Source: Eudorina sp. 2006-703-Eu-15 (Eukaryota > Chlorophyta > Chlorophyceae > Chlamydomonadales > Volvocaceae). Taken from it: a stretch of DNA of 64,000 bases. The notes beneath the pieces were generated by a model, which saw only the letters and a list, made by a program, of their open reading frames with translations, was not told the DNA's origin and searched no databases. The position numbers were made by a program, and so were the translations under genes. The stretch spans positions 1,007,956-1,071,955 of the forward strand of contig BDSI01000034.1 in NCBI GenBank assembly GCA_003117195.1, read 5' to 3'. This document shows, one piece after another, positions 13,293-22,521 of this stretch (within the stretch, counting starts at the first letter, position 1; each line of letters starts with the position of its first letter).

Positions 13293-14310
13293 CAAGTAGG
13301 GGTCGGCTTCCTCGAAGCCGGAAAAGGGCGGGGCCCCCTATAATCCGTACAGGCCGCTTGCTTTAGAACGAAAACTCTATTACCGCGCAACAGTGTGAGA
13401 GAGTGAAAGGTTACCATTGGGGGTGTCGTTGATGTTGAAGGTGGATTGGCGTGCATAGATTCACCAAGCCCAAACACGTCGGCAGCCCCGAAACCATCCT
13501 GCAGTACGCGCCGCCGGCGACGGCGGTCACCGTATCGGCACTACCTCTGCACTACCACATCCGTCTGTCAAGCAGATGATCACAAAGCAAGCTTGAAGCA
13601 TCCTTGTTTTGCCGTGAAACTGTAGTTGTTTGGTCCGTCGGCAGGCATGCAACCCTTCAGTTGCACGCCCGCAGCAGACGTGCACCTCTAAAGTTTGCTA
13701 TCAATAGTTACATAGCAAATGTAAGACAAAAACAGGGTGCGAAAAAGCCGCGGTGAGACCCGGACTTTGGGCCATCGGAACTGGAGAACTCGTTGGCACT
13801 CGGTACGCTATCCCTTTGCATCTTGAAACTTTGGTTCAATACATATTGTTGAATTGTATTCATCTGGCAAGACAGAAAGGCAAATCTTGGTGTTGGTGGT
13901 ATCTTGATGTTCAAACATCAGAACACTATCGAAGTTCAATTTAGCACGCGCCGCCCATTCCTAATTCAAGTATTCATCACGCGGCACCTGTTGCAACAAA
14001 CATGAGCGCGAGAGGCGTTGGGTGAATGTTGACTCGGGTCCATGGAGACCGCGGAGCTTTACTTTGACCGTTTGTGCGCAAAGAATTTTTTTCAGCCAAA
14101 CCAAAGTTACCTTGCAATAGAGGACAATTAATATGACAAACACAGCGAATTAGTTTAGCGGATAATGAACGTTTTGCCGTTACCGGACGGACCACGGACA
14201 CACGGACCACGGACACACGGACCACGGACACACGGACACACGGACACACGGACATGGGCAATCCTAGGGGGCGGGGCCCCCCGAACGCGCTTCGCGCTGG
14301 GGCCCCGCCC
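13293..14310. mobile_element. 1.02 kb element with GC-rich palindromic ends, copy 1
   Basis: This block recurs at 17058-18047 with about 97% identity by eye and unrelated flanks. It starts CAAGTAGGGGTCGGCTTC with a hairpin (GGCTTC..GAAGCC) and GGGCGGGGCCCC, and ends in a strong hairpin whose arms are GGGCGGGGCCCC and GGGGCCCCGCCC around a GCGCTTCGCGC core. The interior is AT-richer and has no credible ORF. A satellite unit at 12693-12716 shows the empty site (CTCCGAAAACCG), so this copy sits after the first A of an A-run. It could be a non-autonomous DNA element or an organelle-derived palindromic repeat that has spread. Confidence 0.6.
14188..14255. repeat. Tandem GGACCACGGACACAC-type minisatellite inside the palindromic element
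   Basis: Several copies of a GGACCACGGACACAC / GGACACAC unit. Copy 2 of the element has fewer (about 17950-17990), which explains most of its shorter length. Confidence 0.8.
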
Positions 14311-14563
14311 AAAAACCGTCATTACCCCTCGTCATCCCCGCGCGCCCCCGGGCCCATCGCGAGCCCCCCTCGGCCCCCGCCCGCCCCCTCGACCTCCTGG
14401 ACCCTCCCAGGGCCCCAAACTTCATAATGCTCGAAACCCCATCCTGATTTCCGACCCGACCCGACCGTGCGGCATGAACATCGCGAATGGAAAAAAGCTC
14501 ATTTGTGCCAAACAAATCGTATATTTAACAATCAATCCGTTATACACCAAAACACACAACACA

Positions 14564-14735
14564 CCGTCCTGTCTGTGAGGTTGGCGTTGCTTGGCTTCCT
14601 TTCCTTCTGGTTGGCGCCTCTGGGGCTCGGTTGCGGTGTGGTGGTCTTCGCTTGCCGTCTGGCCTTCTTCCCGGCTTGCTGCTTGGTCTGCTTCCGTCCC
14701 TTTGTCCTTGTAACGTCCCTCTCAGAAAAATAAAA
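14564..14735 (+). mobile_element. LINE 3'-end fragment (5'-truncated)
   Basis: About 160 bp of the LINE 3'UTR ending CTCAG, followed by a decayed tail AAAAATAAAA, inserted in a satellite unit. It is the leftmost LINE piece and marks the edge of the island. Confidence 0.85.
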
Positions 14736-14782
14736 CCCTGACAACCTGCCAGTGGCTGGGGTCGATCCTGGGACCTCCCGGA
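14736..14782 (-). mobile_element. SINE internal fragment
   Basis: 47 bp matching the middle of the SINE at 14826-15230 (CTGACAACYTGCCAGTGGCTGGGGTCGATCC). It abuts the tail of the preceding LINE fragment. Confidence 0.6.
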
Positions 14783-14825
14783 GAAATCTAAAACAATATC
14801 CCATTGCATGAAAATAAACAAATAA

Positions 14826-15230
14826 TTTTTTTTTATTTCTGAAGGAACCAGGACTCGGGACGGGGTGCCTTTCTTTATGTTGTCTGGCGGACCTCTGATG
14901 CAGCCACTACTCCCCGAGCGGCTAGCGGGCCGGGCTTCTGGGCGTCTCCACAGGCCAGCTGGATGACTTAAGATGGGTGAGAATCTTGTAAACCTCCAGA
15001 CGGGACAGGGACGGGTGGGCACCCTCCTTCTCGTCACACCCCTGACAACTTGCCAGTGGCTGGGGTCGATCCCGGGATCTCCCAGGGGAATTGCGAAGTT
15101 TCCCTGTTGACAGCCAAAGCGCCTCATTGTCACCTTCTGGGGGTGCTGGATAGTTCGTATTGTCCCCGGTAAGACTTCAACCCGGGTCACCAGGGCCATT
15201 TGTGCCTTAACATTTGGTGTCGGAACTTAC
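14826..15230 (-). mobile_element. tRNA-headed SINE, near full length
   Basis: About 405 bp, nearly identical to 20213-19-style copy at 20213-20619. Read on the - strand it opens with GTAAGTTC, which pairs with GAACTTAC about 80 nt later like an acceptor stem. It contains a hairpin (CCAAATGTT..AACATTTGG) and a Pol III B-box-like GGGTTCAAGTCC (here with a substitution). It ends CTGGTTCCTTCAG followed by a poly(A) tract, seen as T's at 14826-14838. The 3' end resembles the LINE end (CCTCTCAG-A), suggesting that the LINE enzyme mobilises it. Confidence 0.7.
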
Positions 15231-15549
15231 CAGGATTTTATATTCAATCCAATATACAACAAAACACACACTGTCACAACCCCTTCACGGCTCCGAAAAC
15301 CGTCATTACCCCTCGTCATCCCTGCGCGCCCCCGGGCCCATCCTCAGCCCCCCCTCGGCCCCCGCCCCCCCCCCCGACCTCCCAGACCCCCAAACTTCAT
15401 AATGCTCGAAACCCCATCCTGATTTCCGATGCGATCTGATCGTGCGGCATGAAGATCGCGAATGGAGAAAAGCTCATTTGTGCCAAACAAATCGTATTTA
15501 ACAATCAATCCAATATACACCAAAACACACAACACAGGTCAGGTGACAC

Positions 15550-15584
15550 TTTTTTTGTTTTTTTCTGAGAGGGACGGTACAAGG
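15550..15584 (-). mobile_element. Ultra-short LINE 3' terminus
   Basis: A poly(T) run followed by only 20 nt of the LINE 3' end (CTGAGAGGGACGGTACAAGG on the + strand). Confidence 0.8.
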
Positions 15585-17057
15585 TTGTTTTTTTTTTTGG
15601 GGTTTTGTTGTTTGTTGGTGGGTGGGTTTTCTTTGGCCTTCCGTCTCGCCTGGTGGCCTGGAGTAGGAGGTGCGACCTTGTTGTGCCGTTTTGCCGCTTT
15701 GGGAGCTTTTCTCTCCCTCTGCCGCCCTGTCCCTGTCCCCGTCCTGTCTGTGAGGTTGGCGTTGCTTGGTTCCCTTTCCTTCTGGTTGGTGCCTCTTTTT
15801 TTTTCTGAGAGGGACGTTACAAGGACAAAGGGACGGAAGCAGACCAAGCAGCAAGCCGGGAAGAAGGCCAGACGGCAAGCGAAGACCACCACACCGCAAC
15901 CGAGCCCCAGAGGCACCAACCCGAAGGAAAGGGAACCAAGCAACGCCAACCTCACAGACAGGACGGGGACAGGGACAGGGCGGCAGAGGGAGAGAAAAGC
16001 TCCCAAAGCGGCAAAACGGCACAACAAGGCCGCACCTCCTACTCCAGGCCACCAGGCGAGACGGAAGGCCAAAGACGACCCACCCACCAACAAACAACAA
16101 AAAGCAAAAAAAAGAAAAGAAAAAACAGCTACAAAACCAGAACACAGCAACGAGGCAAACACCACCCAAAGAAGCAGGGCAACACCCAACTGCAGCAGCC
16201 ACAGAAGACACAAAGCAAACAACGGAAGCAACAACCTGCAGCAGCCCCAGAGAACACCGGAACTCTCAACAGAAGGAGACACACCAGACCGCCCAACAGA
16301 AGGAACCGAAACCCCCCAACCCCCAAAAACAGACCCCCCAGGCTCGCACGAACCCAAAAGCACCGAGGTGCCGCCCAAGGCACAGGAGGCCAGGGCACGA
16401 GCACACCAAGGCGCCAAGCACGTCACGGCTGAACCCGGGTGCCGCTCGGTAGGGTCTCGAGCACGAGCACACCGCAGGGCCGCACAACAGGGCGCCGCTC
16501 CACCAGCCACGCCAACAGACGCCGGCCCGGCAGAGCACGAGCACGCCACGAGCAAGGGAAACGTCCAGGGCTGGTACCCTGCGGGGCGCAGCAAGCAGGC
16601 ACACCCCTCCCTCTCCAACCCAACCCTGGAGGCCCTCACCCCTACAACACTGGGCCCCCTAGACCCCAGCACTCTCGAGGCCCCCCCACAAAGCCCCTCT
16701 GAAACCCCCTTTCACTACTGCCCTACACAAACCGGAAGCGGCTCACACAACAAAACCCCCCTGAGCTGGGCTGAGCTGATGCTGATGCTGTAGCTGCGAG
16801 CTGAAACTAATCTGACATTACTGCGGCGGCAGCCTGTGGGGCTGGCACAGGGTGGGCCAGGGACAGATGGACCCGCAGCCTGGGTGCCTGCCCTTCGGCA
16901 CGCTCGACAGAGCACAGGACACCTTCATGCGCCCATGAGGCTTCGAAGGCGTGGGGCTCGGTTGCGGTGTGGTGGTCTTCGCTTGCCGTCTGGCCTTCTT
17001 CCCGGCTTGCTGCTTGGTCTGCTTCCGTCCCTTTGTCCTTGTAACGTCCCTCTCAGA
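15585..17057 (+). mobile_element. LINE 3'UTR fragment, split by a - strand LINE
   Basis: LINE 3'UTR runs from 15585 to GGTGCCTC (15795) and resumes in register as TGGGGCTCGG at 16952, ending CTCAGA at 17057. Its poly(A) continues at 18048-18056 after the palindromic element. The exact resumption shows that the piece between is a later insertion with no target duplication beyond the T-run. Confidence 0.85.
15796..16951 (-). mobile_element. 5'-truncated LINE nested in a + strand LINE
   Basis: T9 (15796-15804), the complete 3'UTR (to about 16820), and about 130 bp of the ORF2 C-terminus ending in the codons around TTCGAAGGCG. Left and right host sequence join with at most 1 bp overlap, so this is a blunt insertion. 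Confidence 0.85.
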
Positions 17058-18047
17058 CAAGTAGGGGTCGGCTTCCTCGAAGCCGGAAAAGGGCGGGGCC
17101 CCCAATAATCCGTACAGGCCGCTTGCTTTAGAAAGAAAACTCTATTACCGCGCAACAGTGTGAGAGAGTGAAAGGTTACCATTGGGGGTGTCGTTGATGT
17201 TGAAGGTGGATTGGCGTGCATAGATTCACCAAGCCCAAACACGTCGGCAGCCCCGAAACCATCCTGCAGTACGCGCCGCCGGCGACGGCGGTCACCGTAT
17301 CGGCACTACCTCTGCACTACCACATCCGTCTGTCAAGCAGATGATCACAAAGCAAGCTTGAAGCATCCTTGTTTTGCCGTGAAACTGTAGTTGTTTGGTC
17401 CGTCGGCAGGCATGCAACCCTTCAGTTGCACGCCCGCAGCAGACGTGAACCTCTAAAGTTTGCTATCAATAGTTACATAGCAAATGTAAGACAAAAACAG
17501 GGTGCGAAAAAGCCGCGGTGAGACCCGGACTTTGGGCCATCGGAACTGGAGAACTCGTTGGCACTCGGTACGCTATCCCTTTGCATCTTGAAACTTTGGT
17601 TCAATACATATTGTTGAGTTGTATTTATCTGGCAAGACAGAAAGACAAATCTTGATGTTGGTGGTATCTTGATGTTCAAACATCAGAACACTATCGAAGT
17701 TCAATTTAGCACGCGCCGCCCATTCCTAATCCAAGTATTCATCACGCGGCACCTGTTGCAACAAACATGAGCGCGAGAGGCGTTGGGTGGATGTTGACTC
17801 GGGTCCATGGAGACCGCGGAGCTTTACTTTGACCGTTTGTGCGCAAATAATTTTTTTCAGCCAAACCAAGAATACCTTGCAATAGAGGACAATTAATATG
17901 ACAAACATTGCGAATTAGTTTAGCGGATAATGAACGTTTTGCCGTTACCGGACACACGGACACAGGGACACACGGACGGACACACGGACATGGGCAATCC
18001 TAGGGGGCGGGGCCCCCCGAACGCGCTTCGCGCTGGGGCCCCGCCCC
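17058..18047. mobile_element. 0.99 kb element with GC-rich palindromic ends, copy 2
   Basis: Same termini and interior as 13293-14310. It lies inside a LINE poly(A) tract: CTCAGA on the left, then nine A's (18048-18056) on the right. As in copy 1, exactly one A precedes the element. Hence this element moved after the LINE inserted, and A-runs may be its target. Confidence 0.65.
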
Positions 18048-18066
18048 AAAAAAAAAGACCTACGAC

Positions 18067-18457
18067 CATGTACAGCAGTGACAGCCCCACGGGCCTGTTC
18101 CGAGTTGGGGAGGTGGACCCCGCTGCCCAGGACCTGCTACTCAGCCACCTTCAGAGGACCGCCAGACAACATAAAGAAAGGCACCCCGTCCCGAGTCCTG
18201 GTTCCTTCAGAAAAAAAAAAAAAACCTTCGCCGGCGACTGCCAGACGACCTGCGGGACAGCTCTGATGGCGCAGGGGCCCAGGGGGAACTCCAGTTGGCG
18301 GAACTCATGGTGGCCCTGGCTTCATGCCAGAATGGCAAGGCCCCGGGTTCGGATGGTGTCCCGTTGCTCCCGTACGAGGTCTATCGTGTCCTGTGGGAAT
18401 AGCTGGGCCATCTACCTTCATCAATCACCCCCCCGCAGGGCCGCTGCAAGGGAGCCC
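18067..18457 (+). pseudogene. LINE ORF2 fragment with a large internal deletion
   Basis: Encodes MYSSDSPTGLFRVGEV through the start of the reverse transcriptase (KAPGSDGV region, with a small insertion at about 18362). At about 18400 it then jumps to the ORF2 C-terminal part (CTGGGCCATCTACCTTCATCAA). Both parents carry CAGCTGGG at the join, so a microhomology deletion of about 2.4 kb is likely. A SINE (18152-18224) interrupts it. Confidence 0.75.
18152..18224 (+). mobile_element. 5'-truncated SINE inside LINE ORF2
   Basis: About 59 bp of the SINE 3' end plus A14, flanked by CCTT (ACCTT if one tail A is counted). Comparison with intact ORF2 (near 43595) gives the empty site. Confidence 0.8.
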
Positions 18458-18536
18458 GGCTTCTTCCCGGCTTGCTGCTTGGTCTGCTTCCGTCCCTTTG
18501 TCCTTGTAACGTCCCTCTCAGAAAAAAAAAAAAAAA
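18458..18536 (+). mobile_element. LINE micro-insertion (64 bp of 3' end plus A15)
   Basis: The target duplication GGGAGCCC is seen at 18450-18457 and 18537-18544. The host is the ORF2 C-terminal region. Confidence 0.9.
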
Positions 18537-18544
18537 GGGAGCCC

Positions 18545-19230
18545 GCCGGACCTACCAGATCAGCTGGCACCCGTGGACCCACCCGTCCCCCCGGACCCAC
18601 CTGACCTGCCGGACCCACCTGACCCGCCTGAACCGCCAGACCCGCTCGTGCTCGAGACCCTACCGCGCGGCACCCGGGTTCGGCCGTGACGTGCTTGGCG
18701 CCTTGGTGTGCTCGTGCCCTGGCCTCCTGTGCCTTGGGCGGCACCTCGGTGCTTTTGGGTTCGTGCGAGCCTGGGGGGTCTGTTTTTGGGGGGTGGGGGG
18801 TTTGGGTTCCTTCTGTTGGGCGGTCTGGTGTGTCTCCTTCTGTTGAGAGTTCCGGTGTTCTCTGGGGCTGCTGCAGGTTGTTGCTTCCGTTGTTTGCTTT
18901 GTGTCTTCTGTGGCTGCTGCAGTTGGGTGTTGCCCTGCTTCTTTGGGTAGTGTTTGCCTCGTTGCTGTGTTCTTTTTTTTTTTCTGAGAGGGACGTGTTC
19001 TGGTTTTGTAGCTGTTTTTTCTTTTCTTTTTTTTGTTTTTTGTTGTTTGTTGGTGGGTGGGTCGTCTTTGGCCTTCCGTCTCGCCTGGTGGCCTGGAGTA
19101 GGAGGTGCGGCCTTGTTGTGCCGTTTTGCCGCTTTGGGAGCTTTTCTCTCCCTCTGCCGCCCTGTCCCTGTCCCCGTCCTGTCTGTGAGGTTGGCGTTGC
19201 TTGGTTCCCTTTCCTTCTGGTTGGTGCCTC
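18545..19230 (+). mobile_element. LINE remnant: ORF2 C-terminal piece joined to 3'UTR
   Basis: A proline-rich ORF2 segment (to about 18646) is fused by deletion to the 3'UTR at TCGTGCTCGAGACC. The 3'UTR then runs to GGTGCCTC at 19230, where a - strand LINE begins. This is the same site as 15795. The copy also carries the micro-insertion at 18973-18995. Confidence 0.8.
18973..18995 (-). mobile_element. 23 bp LINE micro-insertion (T11 plus 12 nt)
   Basis: Only CTGAGAGGGACG of the LINE is present. TGTTC occurs on both sides (ends at 18972; 18996-19000) and once in uninterrupted copies. Confidence 0.9.
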
Positions 19231-19821
19231 TTTTTTTTTTCTGAGAGGGACGTTACAAGGACAAAGGGACGGAAGCAGACCAAGCAGCAAGCCGGGAAGA
19301 AGGCCAGACGGCAAGCGAAGACCACCACACCGCAACCGAGCCCCAGAGGCACCAACCCGAAGGAAAGGGAACCAAGCAACGCCAACCTCACAGACAGGAC
19401 GGGGACAGGGACAGGGCGGCAGAGGGAGAGAAAAGCTCCCAAAGCGGCAAAACGGCACAACAAGGCCGCACCTCCTACTCCAGGCCACCAGGTGAGACGG
19501 AAGGCCAAAGACGACCCACCCACCAACAAACAACAAAAACAAAAAAAGAAAAGAAAAACGGCTACAAAACCAGAACACAGCAACGAGGCAAACACTACCC
19601 AAAGAAGCAGGGCAACACCCAACTGCAGCAGCCACAGAAGACACAAAACAAACAACGGAAGCAACAAACCTACAGCAGCTCAAGGGAACACCGGAACTCC
19701 CAAACAGAAGGGGACACACCAGACCGCCCAACAGAAGGAACCCAACCCCCCACCCCCCAAATACACACCCCCCAGGCTCGCACGAACCCAAAAGCACCGA
19801 GGTGCCGCCCAAGGCCCAGGA
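19231..19821 (-). mobile_element. LINE 3'UTR fragment
   Basis: T10 followed by the inverted 3'UTR as far as the CACCGAGGTGCCGCCC region. It shares rare variants (AACCCGAAGG) with 15796-16951, so the two may be duplicates of one insertion. Confidence 0.8.
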
Positions 19822-20212
19822 TGCCCTGCGTGCAGCCCCAGCCCTGGCCCAGCGTGACCCCCAACTGCAGGCTGTGCTGGCCGCCGTGCCTCCAGACTGG
19901 CACCAGCTCCTGCCAGGTGGCCTCCTCACCGCAGAACTTCCTGAAGCGGCAAATTGGCAAGTGTCACTGGACAGCAACTGGGTCCGCAGCCCGTCCGGAG
20001 CTCTACTGGCTGCCCTGCCCAGCGGCCGCCTCGTCACCCCTGAACCAACAGCGGCCGGGCCAGCGGCCCCTGACGCGTGGCTGGCGGCCTGTGTCCTGCC
20101 AGGCAAAAAGCCGCGCCGCTTCTGGTCCCTGGCGGAGCGGTTGGCGTACCAGGCTGCCCCGCCGGCTGAGCGGCCGGCCTTGTGGCCAACCGAGAACCAG
20201 CTCCTGGGCCCC

Positions 20213-20619
20213 TTTTTTTTTTTCTGAAGGAACCAGGACTCGGGACGGGGTGCCTTTCTTTATGTTGTCTGGCGGTCCTCTGATGCTGCCACTACTCCAC
20301 GAGCGGCTAGCAGGCCGGGCTTCTGGGCGTCTCCACAGGCCAGCTGGATGACTTAGGATGGGTGAGAGTCTTGTAAACCTCCAGACGGGACAGGGACGGG
20401 TGGGCACCCTCCTTCTCGTCACACCCCTGACAACTTGCCAGTGGCTGGGGTCGATCCCAGGACCTCCCGGGGGGAATTGCGAGGTTTCCCTGTTGCCAGC
20501 CAAAGCGCCTCATTGTCACCTTCTGGGGGTGCTGGTAAGTTCGTATCGTCCCCGGTAGGACTTGAACCCGGGTCACCCGGGCCAAATGTTGTGCCTTAAC
20601 ATTTGGTGTCGGAACTTAC
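20213..20619 (-). mobile_element. tRNA-headed SINE, full copy
   Basis: 407 bp including T11. B-box GGTTCAAGTCC is the complement of 20559-20569. The acceptor-like ends GGTAAGTTC / GAACTTACC pair. It interrupts ORF2 at GGGCCC/CTGGAGC; the uninterrupted form is at about 30085. The target duplication is 2 bp at most. Confidence 0.75.
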
Positions 20620-20996
20620 CTGGAGCGAGGTGCAGTGCCACCCCCTCAGTCATGGCCATGGCACCCTGCCACTGGTACACTACACAGTCTGCGAAACCCG
20701 CCGCCGTCTCACAGCTGCACGCCTGGCTTTGGGAGACCACGGCCCAGGACCCCTGACGCCCGCTGCGTGGCCTACACTCCCGGGTAATCGCAGTGCACTC
20801 ACGGTCCTGGAGGAGGAATGGAGACGGCAGCATGCAGCCAATCGGGCCCCCAGCCATAGCAGCTGGTTCAGGATGCACCCAGTCCAGCCTGCAGCCTGGA
20901 TGCGGCCACGTTGCAACCCACTCTCCCCGTTCACAGCCAGTGTCACTCAGCTGCCGGCAACTCAGCGGCGTCCTCACAGCCGGGGGGACCCAGGGT

Positions 20997-21020
20997 AAAA
21001 AAAAAAAAAAAAAAAAAAAA
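20997..21020 (+). repeat. Pure A24 tract inserted in ORF2
   Basis: Uninterrupted copies read GGACCCAGGGGCAGGCCCC. Here GGACCCAGGGT is followed by A24 and then GGCCCC. No LINE sequence accompanies the tract. Confidence 0.85.
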
Positions 21021-22521
21021 GGCCCCTCGACAGCTGGGCCATCTACCTTCATCAACCACCACCCCGCAGGGCCGCTGCAAGGGAGCCCGCCGGACCTACC
21101 AGATCAGCTGGCCCCCGTGGACCCACCCGCCCCGCCGGACCTACCTGACCTGCCAGACCCACCTGACCCGCCTGAACCGCCCGACCCGCCGGGCTTGGGT
21201 GCACCCACGGCGGCCCAGAAGCACAAGACCTGGCAGCGGCTGTGGGACAGCCCGGCCAGCAACCGGGCCAAGGCCCTGGTGTGGCGTCTGCAGCATGCAC
21301 GGCTCCCGTGCGGCCTGTACCTCGCAACCAAAGGCCGGCCGGACCGCGCCGCCTGCAGCCACCCACCCTGCCAACAGCCACAGCAGCAGCCACAGCAGCA
21401 GCAGCCGCGGCGATGGTGGCCAGAACTGTGCATGGACGGCTTGACCCACATCTTTGTGGCCTGCCCGGCGTACCAGGGTGCTCGTGAGTGGCTGGTGGCT
21501 CTCTGGAGGGCCATCACCGGGGGGCCCGGCCCCCCAATGATGAGCGTTGAACTGCTGCCCGCCATTCGGGCCACCTGGCTGTGGGCCGTCTGGTGCCACC
21601 ACCAAGCCGCTGACACCGCGCCCTGCCCCTCCGAAGCGGTCGTCACCCAGGTGGTCAGCGAGCTCCAACGGCTCATGTGGGCGCATTTCCGGATGGCAGC
21701 GTTGCCCGACGACACCATGGCTGGGTTGCCACTCTCTCACATCACCGCCCAGCTGAAGACAGCTCCGCTGGACGCCTTCGAAGCCTCATGGGCGCATGAA
21801 GGTGTCCTGTGCTCTGTCGAGCGTGCCGAAGGGCAGGCGCCCAGGCTGCGGGTCCATCTGTCCCTGGCCCACCCTATGCCAGCCCCACAGGCCGACGCCG
21901 CAGTAATGTCAGATAAGTTTCAGCTCGCAGCTACAGCTACAGTGTCAGCTCAGCCCAGCTCAGGGGGATTTGTTGTGTGAGCAGTTTCCGGTTTGTGTAG
22001 GGCAGTAGTGGAAGGGGGGTTCTTTTCGGCTTTGTGGGGGGGCCTCGAAGGTGCTGGGGTCTAGGGGGGCCAGTGTTGTAGGGGTGAGGGCCTCCAGTGT
22101 TGGGTTGGCGAGGGAGGGGTGTGCCTGCTTGCTGCGCCCCGCAGGGTACCAGCCCTGGACGTTTCCCTTGCTCGTGGCGTGCTCGTGCTCTGCCGGGCCG
22201 GCGTCTGTTGGCGTGGCTGGCAGAGCGGCGCCCTGTTGTGCGGCCCTGCGGTGTGCTCGTGCTCGAGACCCTACCGCGCGGCACCCGGGTTCGGCCGTGA
22301 CGTGCTTGGCGCCTTGGTGTGCTCGTGCCCTGGCCTCCTATGCCTTGGGCGGCACCTCGTTGCTTTTGGGTTCGTGCGAGCCTGGGGGGTCTGTTTTTCG
22401 GGGGTGGGGGGTTTGGGTTCCTTCTGTTGGGCGGTCTGGTGTGTCTCCTTCTGTTGGGAGTTCCGGTGTTCTCTGGGGCTGCTGCAGGTTGTTGCTTCCG
22501 TTGCTTGCTTTGTGTCTTCTG

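Larger units (their letters stand above)
11120..15546. repeat. Degenerate satellite array, about 10 units of roughly 260-350 bp
   Basis: Recurrent landmarks in fixed order are GAAACCCCATC, then CCGACC(C)GACTGTACGGCACGAA, an A-rich block, AATCCAATATACACCAAAACAC, ACGGCTCCGAAACCCGCCATTACCCC, and a C-rich spacer of variable length. The GAAACC landmark starts units near 11137, 11420, 11684, 11996, 12270, 12565, 12816, 13169, 14436 and 15409. Most length variation is in the CCCCCTCGCC spacer (for example 12050-12230). The array is broken by the palindromic-end element (13293-14310), a LINE 3' end, and a SINE. The proline-rich frames across it are products of the C-rich spacer, not genes. Confidence 0.85.
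19822..22521 (+). pseudogene. LINE ORF2 C-terminal half and partial 3'UTR
   Basis: Starts in the region after the reverse transcriptase (LRAAPALAQRDPQLQ), carries the CSHPPC...LTHIFVACP zinc-knuckle, and runs into the 3'UTR up to CTTCTG (22521). Its breaks are the SINE at 20213-20619, a pure A24 tract at 20997-21020, a deletion of about 84 bp near 21555, and loss of the normal stop (GATTAG is GATAAG at about 21912). It is non-functional. Confidence 0.8.

Noticed and set aside
13293..14310. Helitron
   Set aside because: There is a terminal hairpin, but no 5' TC, no CTRR 3' end and no insertion between A and T.
11120..15546. CRISPR-like array
   Set aside because: Units are too long and too diverged, spacers are low-complexity C runs, there are no cas genes, and the context is eukaryotic.
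18421..20106. Long open frames over LINE 3'UTRs (for example 561, 684, 520, 479 and 428 residues at 18.4-20.1, 27.3-29.3, 31.6-33.2, 55.4-56.8 and 37.2-38.5 kb)
   Set aside because: They run through opposite-orientation 3'UTRs, poly(A) tails (KKKK/FFFF) and insertion joints, and occur in several frames at once. They arise from GC-rich stop-poor repeats and are not proteins.
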